Part shown: in pieces, positions 22,801 through 33,186 of the stretch
How the letters are laid out: each line of letters starts with the position of its first letter
Position numbering within the stretch: the first letter of the stretch is position 1
Assembly: GCA_038030265.1 (NCBI GenBank)
Contig: CM075937.1
Location: 35,816,198-35,880,197 of the forward strand
Length of the DNA: 64,000 nt
Reading direction: 5' to 3'
From: Corythucha ciliata
Lineage: Eukaryota; Arthropoda; Insecta; Hemiptera; Tingidae
The notes under the pieces: generated by a model
Databases searched by the model: none
The model's input: the letters and a program-made list of their open reading frames with translations, nothing else
What the model was told of the DNA's origin: nothing
Program-made: the position numbers and the translations under genes

Positions 22801-24796
22801 TGGCAAAATTGCCACAGAATGAAGCGGTAACGTTTGATTTGCTGGGCCAACTTCAATTATCGGAGGCGGCACGTCACCGACTGATCTAACCTAAAGGAAA
22901 GAAATAAACAAACAGTAAAAATAACTGGCAAAAAAGAGGAAGATGATTAAGTTACCTGAAGAAAAGCTCGGGCCGTCGCCGAGCCGGCTACACTAAGCGC
23001 CGAACAGACTAGGAAACCGGAATCTTCACGAAGGACTCCGTGTATACTGAGGCGGCCATCGGGAGCGACGGCGAGGCGTCCGTAAGAATTCCCAGGGAAC
23101 ATCAACACTTGACTTCCCTCCTTCGTCCAAAAAACGGACGGCGGTGGATTACCCTTGGCGACGCAGTCGAACTTGACTAGTCCATTCAAAGACACCGTTT
23201 CATCTTTCGGTTTGACGATGAATTCAGGGGCGGCTACAACATATAACGACGCCATTTAAACATCCCCTTCTTTCCACATTTTAAACGAAGAAACCTACAA
23301 TGAACGGTCAACGCCGCCTTAGCGGAAATCGATCCAACAACGTTCGACGCATCGCATATGTAAACTCCCTCGTCATCGGGTTGAACAGCGTCGATTCTCA
23401 GATTGTTTTCGTCGGTGATTCGAGCTCGTCCGATAGGCATTTTACCGTCATCGCGTCGCCATAGAATTTTTGGTGAGGGGTCGCCCTCGACTTTACACTC
23501 GAGTTCGACGCTTGAATCAGCGACCGAGGTTACATCGGACGGCTCTTTTGAGAAGAAGGGTTTCACTAGATAGAGGCAAAGTATAATTTATTTTTTTTTT
23601 CTAACTTGTCCCCGAAACCCTTTTAAGCCCTAAATGGCGGAAAACAGGAGAAGGCTGGGGGGCAAATAAGAACTCAGTGTTATGGTTATCATCCTCTTAA
23701 ACTCGTTAAACTGTTGCAAAACTTTCCGGTAATTAAGCAAGGGACGCGGCAAGCTTAGAGGATGGGCGAGGATATTATAAATCAAAAAGTTAAAAGTCAA
23801 AGTGCTAAACTAAGATAATTGTGTTAAAGAAAAAAAAGTCAATAAAAACCCAAACTTGAAGGGTGGAAACCGTGGAAAAAGGACGGCTGAAACGTAGAAT
23901 TACCCCTGGGACTACCAACCTCGCCTCCCACCAAACTGTTTCTTACACAAACCCCCTAAAGAAAAACGAATGAGATGTTGGGTTGTAAGATGGGAGATTG
24001 TTACGGTTATGTGGGTCTAGGTAACGATTCTAAGACCTCCCGAGATTAGTCCCATGGGTTGACTGGAGGGGCTATAAGGATGAGAAGGGTGCGGTGTGGT
24101 ATCCATGAAAAAATATATTCTGAAAAAACACGCTTTTCTCTCTTAAATTTCTGAAATCCGAAGAAAATCCCCGACCAAAAAGGGTTTCCTCGGTGACCAC
24201 AAACAGCCCTTAAAGTTTAACTCTTCCAGCCTTTGACAATCCACCAAACCCATTATTCCCTAGAATTAAGGCTAACCACTTGGCAAAGAGAGAGAGAGTG
24301 AGAGAGAATGCGATGAGCACCCATTAATGAAACGACTTTGGGTAGAAACTTGAGTCCTAAAGGGAGAGGACTTTCTTGATCGTTATTTACAACCCGTTAC
24401 CCGCTATCATAAATGTGTTGGCAAGTTTCAAGAGTACTCTGGGTGCGACGAGCTTGTGGGAGTGCAGTGGTGACAGTTGAGGGGTGTGGGGGGGAGGGCG
24501 TAAATTTTTACCGTGAACAGTCAGAGGTACGATAGGCGACTCTTTCATGCCAACGATATTCTGAGCGACGCACTGGTAGCGACCTTCGTCACTGGGTTTG
24601 ACTTCGCGGATCATTAGATTGCCACCGTCGACGATACGGATACGATCGGACGACTCGAGATCAAGAAAAGCGCCGTCTTTTTTCCAGTAGAGGCTAGGCT
24701 CTGGGTAGCCCTTGGGTGGGCCGCACTGTAGAAGGGCCGTTTCTCCCGCTGCAACACGCGTCCCTTCGGGCACGGTGCGGAACTCATCGCGGAGAA
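16831..24796 (-). CDS. robo: Roundabout (Robo) axon-guidance receptor, 5' end missing
   Basis: Fifteen exons join in frame (high to low): 24796-24512 Ig2, 23565-23299 Ig3, 23233-22956 Ig4, 22890-22689 and start of 19919-19606 Ig5, then FN3-1 to 19531-19301, FN3-2 to 19240-19015, 18802-18362 FN3-3 plus membrane segment, 18303-18098, 18019-17935, 17872-17652, 17566-17402, 17341-17214, 17123-17047, 16955-16831. They give 1082 residues to the stop. Robo binds Slit and repels growth cones. Evidence: each Ig has its Cys pair and Trp; [20 protein letters not shown] is characteristic of Robo Ig2; the membrane segment is at about 711-734 of this partial protein. The tail has DYAEVDT (CC0, Tyr about 783), PTPYATT (CC1, Tyr about 805) and [10 protein letters not shown] (CC2-like, about 899), which in the family bind kinases and Ena. 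The last exon encodes a Cys-rich end. Ig1 and the signal peptide were not found. Which Robo paralogue this is remains open. Confidence 0.93.
19241..19300 (-). other. 60-bp Robo intron that is open in frame
   Basis: The segment between exons 19531-19301 and 19240-19015 has a GTAAAG donor and CAACAG acceptor on the minus strand. It is 20 codons long with no stop, so retention would insert 20 residues into FN3-2. Removing it restores the usual Trp-Glu to Glu-Tyr-(x)-Glu-Gly spacing of Robo FN3-2, so I treat it as an intron. Confidence 0.7.
19922..21239. other. Robo intron, 5' half of the intron splitting Ig5
   Basis: This is part of the 2.8-kb intron between the two Ig5 exons. It is mostly non-repetitive, with C/G runs near 20410. 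A fragment of a dispersed element lies at 20895-20970 (annotated separately). No other gene is visible. Confidence 0.6.
20895..20970 (+). repeat. Dispersed element fragment, copy 1 (inverted partner at 27885-27985)
   Basis: GGCGTAGCCA, then GGTGC, then GAAACCGTCAATT followed by GGCCCCTTCAAACTG occur in this order, and again on the opposite strand at 27885-27985. The GGCGTAGCCA start resembles sequence often seen at transposon ends. The family is not identified. Confidence 0.55.
21240..21835 (+). repeat. Family D tandem array, about 17-bp units, inside a Robo intron
   Basis: Repeated variants of TTTTTGTGGTTAGAGCT occur at about 17-20 bp spacing. The same unit in opposite orientation forms the array at 32615-33066. 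Frames stay open for about 60-75 codons but encode only repeat peptide. Confidence 0.7.
21900..22380 (-). repeat. Family C-like degenerate repeats in a Robo intron
   Basis: Diverged units occur with plus-strand words such as GCAAAATTGCTAGTTTCGGG and CTAAATACCCGC. They are reverse-orientation relatives of the array at 25380-27260. The Robo exon 22890-22689 lies just beyond. Confidence 0.6.
23566..24511. other. Robo intron between Ig2 and Ig3 exons
   Basis: Non-repetitive intron sequence apart from a short (GA)n stretch at about 24287-24306 and a G-run near 24487. No further exon or RNA gene was seen. Confidence 0.6.
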
Positions 24797-25009
24797 CTGA
24801 AACAAAAAAACAATTACTGGAGTTACTTTGATATATTTAGCTATAACAAAGATGTTTGCCTAATCCGCCATGGCATAACTACAAGCTCAGCGAACTTCCA
24901 CGATGGAATTTCCGTGGATGGGTAAGATCCCCCCCACCCATGGCCCTACTATAAGAACAGCATTTTGAGCTGTTGACTTGAATGACCAATTTTCGTAGAG
25001 TTGCCTGAA

Positions 25010-25330
25010 TAATGAGAGCAATGTCACTGGTCTGACAACTCAATTTAAAAGCAAAACTTCGCGTGCTTTATCCCATTGACCCCCCCCCCCCATTATAAAT
25101 AGAATTTCGCTAAGTTGGCTGTTGGTGCTGATGGCTCATTCAAAAGACAATGTCGTCGAGTTGCGGCTAATTTAAAACAAATTCGCTGGGTTGGCTCACC
25201 CAAGAGAAAAACAAATTTCGGAGCTTTCGCTGCACCACAGACAAAATTTCGCGTTTTCGACCCATTCAAGAAGCAACTCTGTGTAGGGCATGGCTGCCTC
25301 AAGCGTATTCTCAACAATGAACACTTCGGA
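25010..25330 (+). repeat. Family B degenerate repeats
   Basis: Diverged units occur, for example AATTTCGCTAAGTTGGCTG, AATTCGCTGGGTTGGCTCAC and AAATTTCGCGTTTTCGACCC, each followed by a CAAAA-type tail. The array lies just upstream of the Ig2 exon and leads directly into family C. Confidence 0.6.
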
Positions 25331-25379
25331 TGACATCGGGTTTCATCAGACTTGGGGCATTCGGCAACTAAAAAAGGCC

Positions 25380-27260
25380 ACAAAACTTGCAATTTCTCCG
25401 AATCGTTGAAATAAAAGCTCGGAAACTTGCATTTTCACTGAAATTAAGACCAGAAACGCGCATTTCCATGAAAATTAGGACCCGAAAGTCGCATTTCCGC
25501 GGATATTTGGCCGTAGAACTTCCAAGTTTCGGGGGTACATTCGACAGGCTCTGGGTTCTGTTAGGGCCAGCTAGCCTTCTGAATTCCCCGCCACGAAAAA
25601 GGCTCCAAAACTTGCAATTTTGTTTAAACTAAGGCCCTGAACTTGCAATTTTGTTTAAACTAAGGCCCTGAACTTGCAATTTTGTTTAAACTAAGGCCCT
25701 GAACTTGCAATTTTGTTTAAACTAAGGCCCTGAACTTGCAATTTTGTTTAAACTAATGCCCTGAACTTGCAATTTTACATAAAAAACTCCCGAAGATCCG
25801 AAACTTTCAATTTCCCGGATATTTAGCCAGGGATCTTGTAATTTTGTTCAAATTAGCACCCAAAGTTGCAAACTCTGTGCTAACAAATATACCTACGTTA
25901 TTTCTAAACATTGAATTTACACGGCTGATCGTCAGGGTATGAGCGCAGCATGGGCATGTAAGACCAGCGGCCTCTGATAAAATTTGCCCTGAAATTTTCA
26001 ATTTCGCTGAAATTAGGTCCTGAAAATGGCAAATTTCGTGAAAATTGTACCTCGAGACATCCAATTTCACAGATACTTGTAACCAAAATGTCGACGTTTT
26101 GTTGCGGGTACGGCGTATGGGTCATTATGGCCGGCTATTCCGGTATCCGAGCCCTCAAAAAAACAATTGCAAATGCAAACTTCTATTTCTACGAATATTT
26201 AGCATCGAAACCTGCTATTTCTCCGAAATTAAGTCGCGTAACTTGCAATTTTGCTGAAGTTAAGGCATTTTCGCTAGAATCAAGACCCGAAACTTGCATT
26301 TCCTCAAGAATTAAGACTCGAAACTTGCATTTTCGCAGAAATAAGATCCAAAACTTTCAGTTTTGTGGGTAATCTTCAGCCTGACCGTCGTAGCTGAGGC
26401 AATCTACAAAAATGGTCTCTAAACCCGAATTTTGTTTTATAAGACCCTTAATTTGAAATTAAGGCCCGAAAATGCCAATTCTACGTCTATTATTCAGTCA
26501 GGAAAATTGAAATTTCTCTCAAATTAGGACCCCAACTTTGCAAACTCATTTAATTTCAATTGCAAATTCAAAGTAATGGGCACAGTCTGGGTCAACTTGC
26601 CCAGGATCGGGCGCCCACTAAAAACAAAAGGACCCGAAACTTGCAGTTTCACTGAAATTAGGACGTGGAACTTGCAGTATCGCGAATATTTTGCCAGGAT
26701 ACGTCTGATTTCGCGGATATTTGACTAAGAAATGTTGCAACTTTGCCACTATTCGTCAGACTTTGATCCCTGTCGTGGTCGGCTTGACCTTTTCCGGGGC
26801 GCTTTGGGAGAGGGGCGGGAATAATCTTTCAATTCCGCGGAAATAAAGGCCGGAAACTGAGCGTTTTTGAGGAAGTTCAGACCCCCCCCCCCAAAAAAAA
26901 ACATGAAACCTGCGCGGATTCACAGTAAACTGAAATTTCGATTATGTTTGCCTTCAAAATGTTGCAATTTTGAGGCTATTCGTCAGAAGGCTTTGGGCAC
27001 TGTCGTGGCCGCCTAGCCTGGGTTCCTCGGCCACTATTAAGAATGATCCCCGAAACTCGAAATTTTTGTGGAAATAAATACCAAAACTGGCAATTTCACG
27101 ATAATAAATACCGGAACTCCGATAATTAGACCCGAAACCGACGATTCCGCAGATTTCTTGCTCCAAGTGACTTTTCAGGCCTTGGGTGTTGTCGCGTGTT
27201 GACCCAGGCTGTGGGTCCGCGGCATCTAAAAGAGAAAATGCCCGAAACTTGTAATTTCGC
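25380..27260 (+). repeat. Family C tandem array, 31-bp units
   Basis: Many diverged 31-bp units of GAAACTTGCAATTTCGCTG followed by AAATTAGGACCC extend over almost 1.9 kb. The array is interrupted by several G+C-richer pieces (around 25550, 26090, 26760, 27000). Open frames inside it are short and encode repeat peptide. Confidence 0.75.
25608..25775 (+). repeat. Nearly identical 31-bp direct repeats inside family C
   Basis: Five copies of a 31-bp unit (TGAACTTGCAATTTTGTTTA, then AACTAAGGCCC) follow each other with almost no change; starts of TGTTTAAAC are at 25621, 25652, 25683, 25714 and 25745. This low divergence contrasts with the rest of the array and indicates a recent local expansion, or an assembly effect. 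Confidence 0.95.
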
Positions 27261-27329
27261 GAAGGGTTTGAGACCGAATTATATAATTATTATATAATTA
27301 TGTAATTCTGCGGCTGTTTAATTGTCTTA

Positions 27330-27800
27330 ATTATACCTGCGAATCACAGATAAAATTGGACCGTTTTATTTCTGCTTTAGCTGCGAATTAGCGATTTTTC
27401 TCGATTACTATAATAATATAAATATCCGCGAATTAGCTATTTTCACAATTTTTGCTGTGAATACGTTTTTTTTATTTAATTTTTAGCGTTGAATAAGCGT
27501 TTTTTCTCAATTTTACCTGCGGACTTGACCCAAAAGAGCAGCACATTAGCGCTTTTCACAATTTCAGCCGCGAACTAACGATTTTTTCCTACTTTTAGCC
27601 GTGAAATTGCCTCCAGAAAACGCGAATTAACGTTTTATTAATTTTAATCTCTCAACCAAACTGAAATTTTAGCCGTCATGCTGTCAATGAGAGCTTCTCG
27701 CAACTTAGTCAGTGAATGAGTAATTTCTCCTAATTGTATCCGCGTATTAGCGTTTTTCTCAATTTTAGCCGTGAATCAACTATGTGACAAATGGCCATTT
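27330..27800 (-). repeat. Family A degenerate repeat, block 4
   Basis: Plus-strand words TTTTTCTCAATTTTAGCCGTG and GCGAATTAGCG recur with about 30-bp spacing. A short palindromic TTATATAATTATTATATAAT-type stretch lies just before it at about 27278-27300. Confidence 0.7.
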
Positions 27801-27884
27801 TTCCCGAGAAAAATCGGTTTTTCTGAAGACATTTCGAGATAATTTGTTTTTTTTTTAGTATCAAAATGTTTAGCTATAATGCAA

Positions 27885-27985
27885 ATCAGTCAGTTTGAAG
27901 GGGCGAATTGACGGTTTCCGACTGTAGCTGGTTGATGAGATGGAAGGGCTGCTCACCCTTGCGCACCCTCCTGGCTACGCCCTTG
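27885..27985 (-). repeat. Dispersed element fragment, copy 2 (inverted partner at 20895-20970)
   Basis: The reverse complement reads GGCGTAGCCAGGAGGGTGCG, then GGAAACCGTCAATTCGCCCC and TTCAAACTG, matching the copy at 20895-20970. It is longer between the shared blocks than copy 1. Confidence 0.6.
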
Positions 27986-28059
27986 AGGGCCCAGCGATAA
28001 TTCTAGCCTATAGGGGCCCCAAGAGTGAGTGCTAGAAACGGCTGTGATTACAGCCCCAA

Positions 28060-28420
28060 GTCATTAGAACAAGCCATTTCGCGGGTTTATAGGTCTTTCG
28101 GACCTCAAAATGTTTAGCTCTTTCCAAGTCCATTCGCGTTAGCCAACTTAAGTCACATCACATCGATCGGGGGGACTTCTTCTAACATTAAATTTAGTGG
28201 AGTTTGCTCGTTTCAACTGGCTCTTAAAAACCAAATCTCGTGGGGCTGGCTCACCTTTCCCACCCCCAATAATTTCGCAAGTTACTTTGTACCAAAAACT
28301 ACATCTGACGCTTTTGACCCATTAAAAACCACAAAAAACAACACTTTCGTGTATTAAGCTCTTTCAAACCCCGAAATTTTATAAATTCGTACTTTGATTT
28401 GCGGCAAATTGATTTTCCGT
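28060..28420 (+). repeat. Family B degenerate repeats
   Basis: Units include AAGCCATTTCGCGGGTTTAT, AGGTCTTTCGGACCTCAAAA and AAATCTCGTGGGGCTGGCTC. They are strongly diverged, with period about 35-40 bp. Confidence 0.55.
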
Positions 28421-30192
28421 TAGGTTTGGTTTGGAAAGGAGGAGCAACATTTTTATTGGTTGAGGGGGGCTGAAGGGGGGGGGGGGAGATGCTAATACTT
28501 AAGAATTGGGTTGAGGTGTGAACACTTTTTTCTCCTTTTTAGCTCATTATACGTTGTGTGTTTTTCATTTCTTTAAAACTTGCAAGTTCAACTTGAAACG
28601 ATATTTGGGAGAATGATGGAGCGGTATATGATGAGCGGTTGGAAAGATTTGTGAGAAGTTTTTGAAAACTTTTTCGATTTATAAAGGATTTTTATTATAT
28701 TAATTCCGTAGTTCTTCCCTGTTATAGTTAAGGAAAGACCGGGTGAAAGCAATTTTACCCCATTTATCAGGGATAAAATCGTCGGACCGGAAAATTTAAT
28801 TATTTTTACTTAATCTCTCTAAGGGGTTTCCCTTAGCCCTTAAATAACATTTATAAACCTCGCCTCGTTAATGGGTCGATTTTAAACGAACTCGACGGAG
28901 AAAGTCGGGTGATGACTGGTAAGAAAAGAGAAGCACCAGCGAGTGGAAGGGTGAAAAAAGGGTAGAGAGAGAAAAAAAAGACATTTGCATTCACACCTTC
29001 TTTATGAATGTGATTAGCATTGAACTAGCTTTCGGGGGGCTTTGTTTGTCGGTTTCTCGATTAATGGATGTGTGGGGTGAGAGCAGACAAAAAAAAATAG
29101 GTAATTTCCTTCCTGGGTGGTTAAGATGTTATTAATTTTAAAAAGCGGGAAAGACCACACTGAGTTTAATGGATGAGGGGGAAAGGGTTGGCGTGAAGCT
29201 ACTTGGCGGCATTCTATTGTTTTTTTTTTTCGTGGCCGAAACTATGGCATTAATAGTTATATATACCTGAGCGGTCGTTCTTTTTTTGTACAGCAAGAGT
29301 TCTCGTTCAATAATGAAAATCCTATACGTTAATCGCTTCGTCATATGTCAAGAACACGCTTACCTCCCCAATTTGAAGAGTAAAAAAAGAAGTGTCGTAA
29401 TAAAAGGGCCGTAGCAGGTGTGATAGAGGGGGCTGGAATTAGAAAGAGGTTTAGAATCAAGTGCCTTACGACTTTATTCGACAAATGTCGAATGAAACTG
29501 AAGGGAAGAATGCCATGGTAGGGTTAGGGTGGGAAAAGGAATTAAATGAGTGCCACGACTTGGCTTTGACATGTACCAGGAACGATATTATTCGAATATT
29601 GAAAAAATGGCCGAAGGGAGGAGATAGGAACCCGAGAACGCTGAAAGGAAAATCTGGTGTTTGAAGGGGGAGATTTTTTTTTCTTTTTAATTTGTTCCAA
29701 TTTATTTGACAAAAGAAATGCGTGTGCAGAAGGCGGGATTGAGAGCAAGTGTTTTTAATAACTGCAGGAGGGATGGGAGGCAACGGTGAAAGAGGGAGGG
29801 TAGAATTTTAGGGTTAATAATACCTCTTCTGCGACGAAATCACCCCGATAACATACTCAATACGTAATAAATGAAAAAACAAAACACGTTTTTCTGGCAG
29901 CCATTAACAGTGTATGGAAAAAAAGCACGCAAGGCAGCATATTAAATTAAATTACCGTGCTTAAATAATAAACCTGTCGCTGGATACTCAAATATGGGGG
30001 TGTAGTGCATTGTTCGCAAATGGTTGAGCCTCGGTATCCCAATTGGCCATTTTTATAATTATATTTTTATCTCCCAAATATTTTTATACGCTCCTATAGC
30101 AACAAACACCCTATAGCAAACGACGGCGCTCATCTAAATGAAGCCACCTTTTCCTGGCCGACCGCATGGCGCAACAGCAATTCTCCGATCTG
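28421..30192. other. Non-coding sequence, probably long Robo intron
   Basis: No array and no recognisable gene. Two overlapping open frames at 29461-29783 (one per strand) show no domain. The stretch looks like ordinary intron or intergenic DNA with G-runs (28478-28487) and A/T-runs. Confidence 0.45.
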
Positions 30193-30323
30193 GGGCCTTA
30201 TTCCGAAGCCGTGTGAAAATGCCGCAAAAAGCGGTTGCTGTGGCGGGATAATGTTATTTCTTATTCGGCGTCCTTGGATCCCGCTCGCGGCATTTTTTCC
30301 CGACCGTTCAGAATAAGGCCCCT
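30193..30323. mobile_element. MITE-like inverted-repeat element 1
   Basis: The 131-bp segment starts GGGGCCTTATTC and ends GAATAAGGCCCC, a perfect 12-bp terminal inverted repeat. Pairing continues imperfectly inward to the AAAATGCCGC motifs on both sides. It has no coding capacity and could fold as one hairpin. A clean target duplication was not identified. Confidence 0.65.
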
Positions 30324-30488
30324 GGGCTGTTACCCTCGACTTATTCTTTCAAGACATCAACGTCGTATCGATTTCGGTCCCCTCGCAGCGAGAAATTCAA
30401 CCATACCCTGCACTTAAGCCATTCTTGTATAGGCTCTGAACAGAATTCAGTCATCACCGTAACTTCTCCTATATATGGACTTTCGTAA

Positions 30489-30552
30489 TCGCTGACGTAT
30501 GAAACCCCGATCATCAACAGTCGCTTACGTATGAAACCCCGATCATCATCAG
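30489..30552 (+). repeat. 32-bp tandem duplication
   Basis: Two copies of a 32-bp unit (TCGCTGACGTATGAAACCCC, then GATCATCAACAG) start at 30489 and 30521 and differ at two positions. No function is evident. Confidence 0.9.
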
Positions 30553-30807
30553 TGGCGGGCCCTTCACCCCCACTCTAAAATCTCTATGAGGCCCATATGC
30601 CTCAAATGCCTTAAATGACCATTTATGGACAGAATGCGGACCATAGTGGACCCAATAAATACAATGCTGGGGTTGTAATCACCAATTATTTTGTTTTGTG
30701 CAAGAAAAAGACACTTGGATCAAAGTTTCAATGACGTGAGGAGTAAGAAATACTTTGTGTGTCTAAAAATTGGCGAAGGCAACAGTTTATGGACTGGTCA
30801 ATTCAGG

Positions 30808-30933
30808 CACCTTATTCACTAAAAGTTAGCGCCGGCGCTACCCACCCGTCCTCCTCGGAATAGAACATAATTATGTTTTTCGACAAGATGGGTGAATAGC
30901 TCCGGCGCGGCGCTTAATTTTAGTGAATAAGGT
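30808..30933. mobile_element. MITE-like inverted-repeat element 2
   Basis: The left end ACCTTATTCACTAAAAGTTA then GCGCCG pairs with the right end, whose reverse complement is ACCTTATTCACTAAAATTAA then GCGCCG. The terminal repeat is about 30 bp, with a total length near 126 bp. It shares the CCTTATTC terminal word and GC-rich subterminal motif with element 1, 485 bp away. Non-coding. Confidence 0.75.
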
Positions 30934-31029
30934 CTCAGATTCCTTGAAGAACGTACAATTTTAGGGCTCATTCACAATCGTGTTGTGGGGGTGGGGGGCT
31001 CAATTTTGTTGGCTAACCAGTGCGATAAC

Positions 31030-32060
31030 AAATTTTTTTAAGAATTTCCAATGCGAAGAAAGTAGAACAGCAGAATTTTATCCGTAAAAGGGCCTCCGAA
31101 ACCCACGAATGTGTGATTTTTCTTAATTTTCTACATTTTAGCCGCAAATGAACTGTTCAACCCACTTCTTTTGTCATATTTTATCTCTTTTTCTGCATTT
31201 TAATCGCTCACTTGCCACAGAAACAGCAAGAAAAAAAACAAAAAAAAAACAACAACAACAACAACAACAACAAGAAAGAAAGAAAGAAAAAAAAACATTA
31301 AAAAAGAAGAAATAAAGAGCAATGATAATAAAAAAGAACATCAAGAAGAACCAATACAACTAAAACAAGCCAAAACCCTAAAAATAAGTTATTAATCAAG
31401 TACCTTAAAAACAAATAATATGAATATCAAGAACAATACGTTAGCGTAGCGATTTGTCACAATTTTAGCCATACAAGGGCCGCGAACGAGATGGTTATCT
31501 TAATTTTAGCCACGAACAAGCTCGAGTATCAAAATTAGCCGTCTGAGTACCTACTAGTACACAGAAATTGTGGAATAACGCTTTCTCGATTTTAGCCGTG
31601 AAATTAATTTAATGTTATTTTTTTTGTATTTGCGCTGTGAATGAACGCTTTATTTTTATTTTAGCACCGACCTATTGCCCTCTGAATGCATATTAGTGAT
31701 TTTTCTCAATTTTAGCCGTAAAACGGCCGCGGATGAGAGTTTATTATTAATATTAGCCACGAATAAGCGTTTTTCCAGGTGCGAGCGAGCGATTTTTATG
31801 GATTTTAGCCACAAACGAGCGCTCTTGACCAATTTTAGCCGCGGATTAGAACTTTTTCTCTATTTAAGACACGAAATTGTGTTTTTCCTAAATTTTAAAC
31901 GTGAATTGGCGGTAAGTCAAGAAATAAAGCTCTTTCTTAATTTTAGCCATGGAATGGGACCCAAAAACAGCACATCACAGCGCACTTTCTTCTTTATAGT
32001 GTGTAGAATAAAAATTATAAAAAATCAGCCGCCTAAAGGTTTACTACAAAAACTGGAGGA
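31030..32060 (-). repeat. Family A degenerate repeat, block 5, with embedded microsatellite
   Basis: Diverged family A units ('CAATTTTAGCCATA', 'TCGATTTTAGCCGTGAAATT', 'GATTTTTCTCAATTTTAGCC') occur over about 1 kb. An A-rich insert at 31230-31440 includes (CAA)n at about 31250-31272 and (GAAA)n just after. One plus-strand frame stays open at 31675-32064 and gives imperfect LNFSRELA-like decapeptides, an effect of the 30-bp period. Confidence 0.7.
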
Positions 32061-32614
32061 CTAGCGTTTTAAAAATATTGCTTTATCCCCTAATTTGCCT
32101 TCTGATTCCATGAATTGGTGTTTTGTATCAAATATAGCCGCAGAAGGACCTACCAAAACAGGGCAGCAGATCACTTACTTCCAGTTTTCAGATTGTCGTG
32201 AGACCCTCGTCGCTGATTCGATAGTCCGTCGCTCAGCGACATGCATTCGCAAGAAACGCAGAATTTTTACAACTCACCCATCATCTCTGATTTTAATTTT
32301 TAATAATCTTTTTCTTGCATTTGCTCTTTTAATTTTCTTCCCTTCTTTTGGATTTCCGAAATCCAGACCCCGTAAGAAAGACCTGTTCACTGCCCAGTGA
32401 GTAACAGACCCAGAGCTTCCCTCCCCTCGCTCTTTTTCGGCAGGCCTGCATCCAAATACAGCCAAACGCCAAAACCCGGTTTGCGTCTTGTCCCTGGGCT
32501 CTGGGTAAATTAATGTGACCCTTTTCTATTGTGGGAAGGCGACAGTTGACGTGGAATGGCACGAGACGTGCAAGATCGGGTTATGCACGTAGCTAAGCTC
32601 CACCCGTAAAGATG
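32061..32614. other. Unassigned spacer
   Basis: No gene or array was recognised. Overlapping open frames on both strands at 32095-32562 lack any domain. Pyrimidine-rich stretches lie around 32290-32350. Confidence 0.4.
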
Positions 32615-33066
32615 GCCCAACCACGGCAAGGAACAAACCACAGTTAAAGTCCAATCACAACAAAAGTCCAACCACACGAAAGCTCCAACTGCAAAAATCT
32701 CTAATCTCAGTCAGAAGCTCCAACCACAGCAAAGCTCCAAACCACGTCAACGGCCCAACCACTGCAAAGGTCCAACCACAGCAACGGCCCAACCACAGCA
32801 AAGGTCCAACCACAGTAAGTTCTAACGACAGTTATAACCTCTAACCACAGTAAAACTCCAACCACAAAGAAGGCCCAATCACAGAAAAGGTCCAACCGCA
32901 GCAAAGGTCCAACCAAAGCAAAGCTCCAACCACAGTAAGGCCCCAACCACAGCAAGGCCCCAACCACAGTAAGGCCCCAACCACAACAAAGCTCCGAACC
33001 GCAGTTATAACCTCCAACCGCAGTAAAGTCCCAACCACAGCAAAGCTCCAAACCACAGTAAAGCTC
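32615..33066 (-). repeat. Family D tandem array, 17-bp units (reverse of 21240-21835)
   Basis: About 26 units of 17 bp (CCAACCACAGCAAAGGT and variants on the plus strand) run almost without interruption. On the minus strand the unit reads TTTGCTGTGGTTGGAGC, clearly related to the array in the Robo intron at 21240-21835. Two minus-strand frames stay open (33180-32707 and 33056-32841) and encode YCGWSFAVVGPLL-like repeats; as 17 is not a multiple of three, each frame runs through all three phases. Confidence 0.9.
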
Positions 33067-33186
33067 GATCGACCGAAACCGGCCGATATATTTTACCATT
33101 GGAGCCGAACATCGCATCAATTCAGCCTCCCAGTCAAGGGTGAAGCCAGCCTTTGGTCTAGGGGTGGGCAGCTTCAGCATTGGAGA

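Noticed and set aside
25608..25775. Direct repeats considered as a CRISPR array
   Set aside because: The 31-bp units follow each other without spacers, the genome is eukaryotic, and no cas genes are present.
31675..32064. 129-codon plus-strand frame
   Set aside because: Made of family A units; no domain and no support as a gene.
32707..33180. 157-codon minus-strand open frame with YCGWSFAVVG-type repeats
   Set aside because: It is produced by the 17-bp array, cycles through all phases, and has no start context, splice borders or conserved domain.
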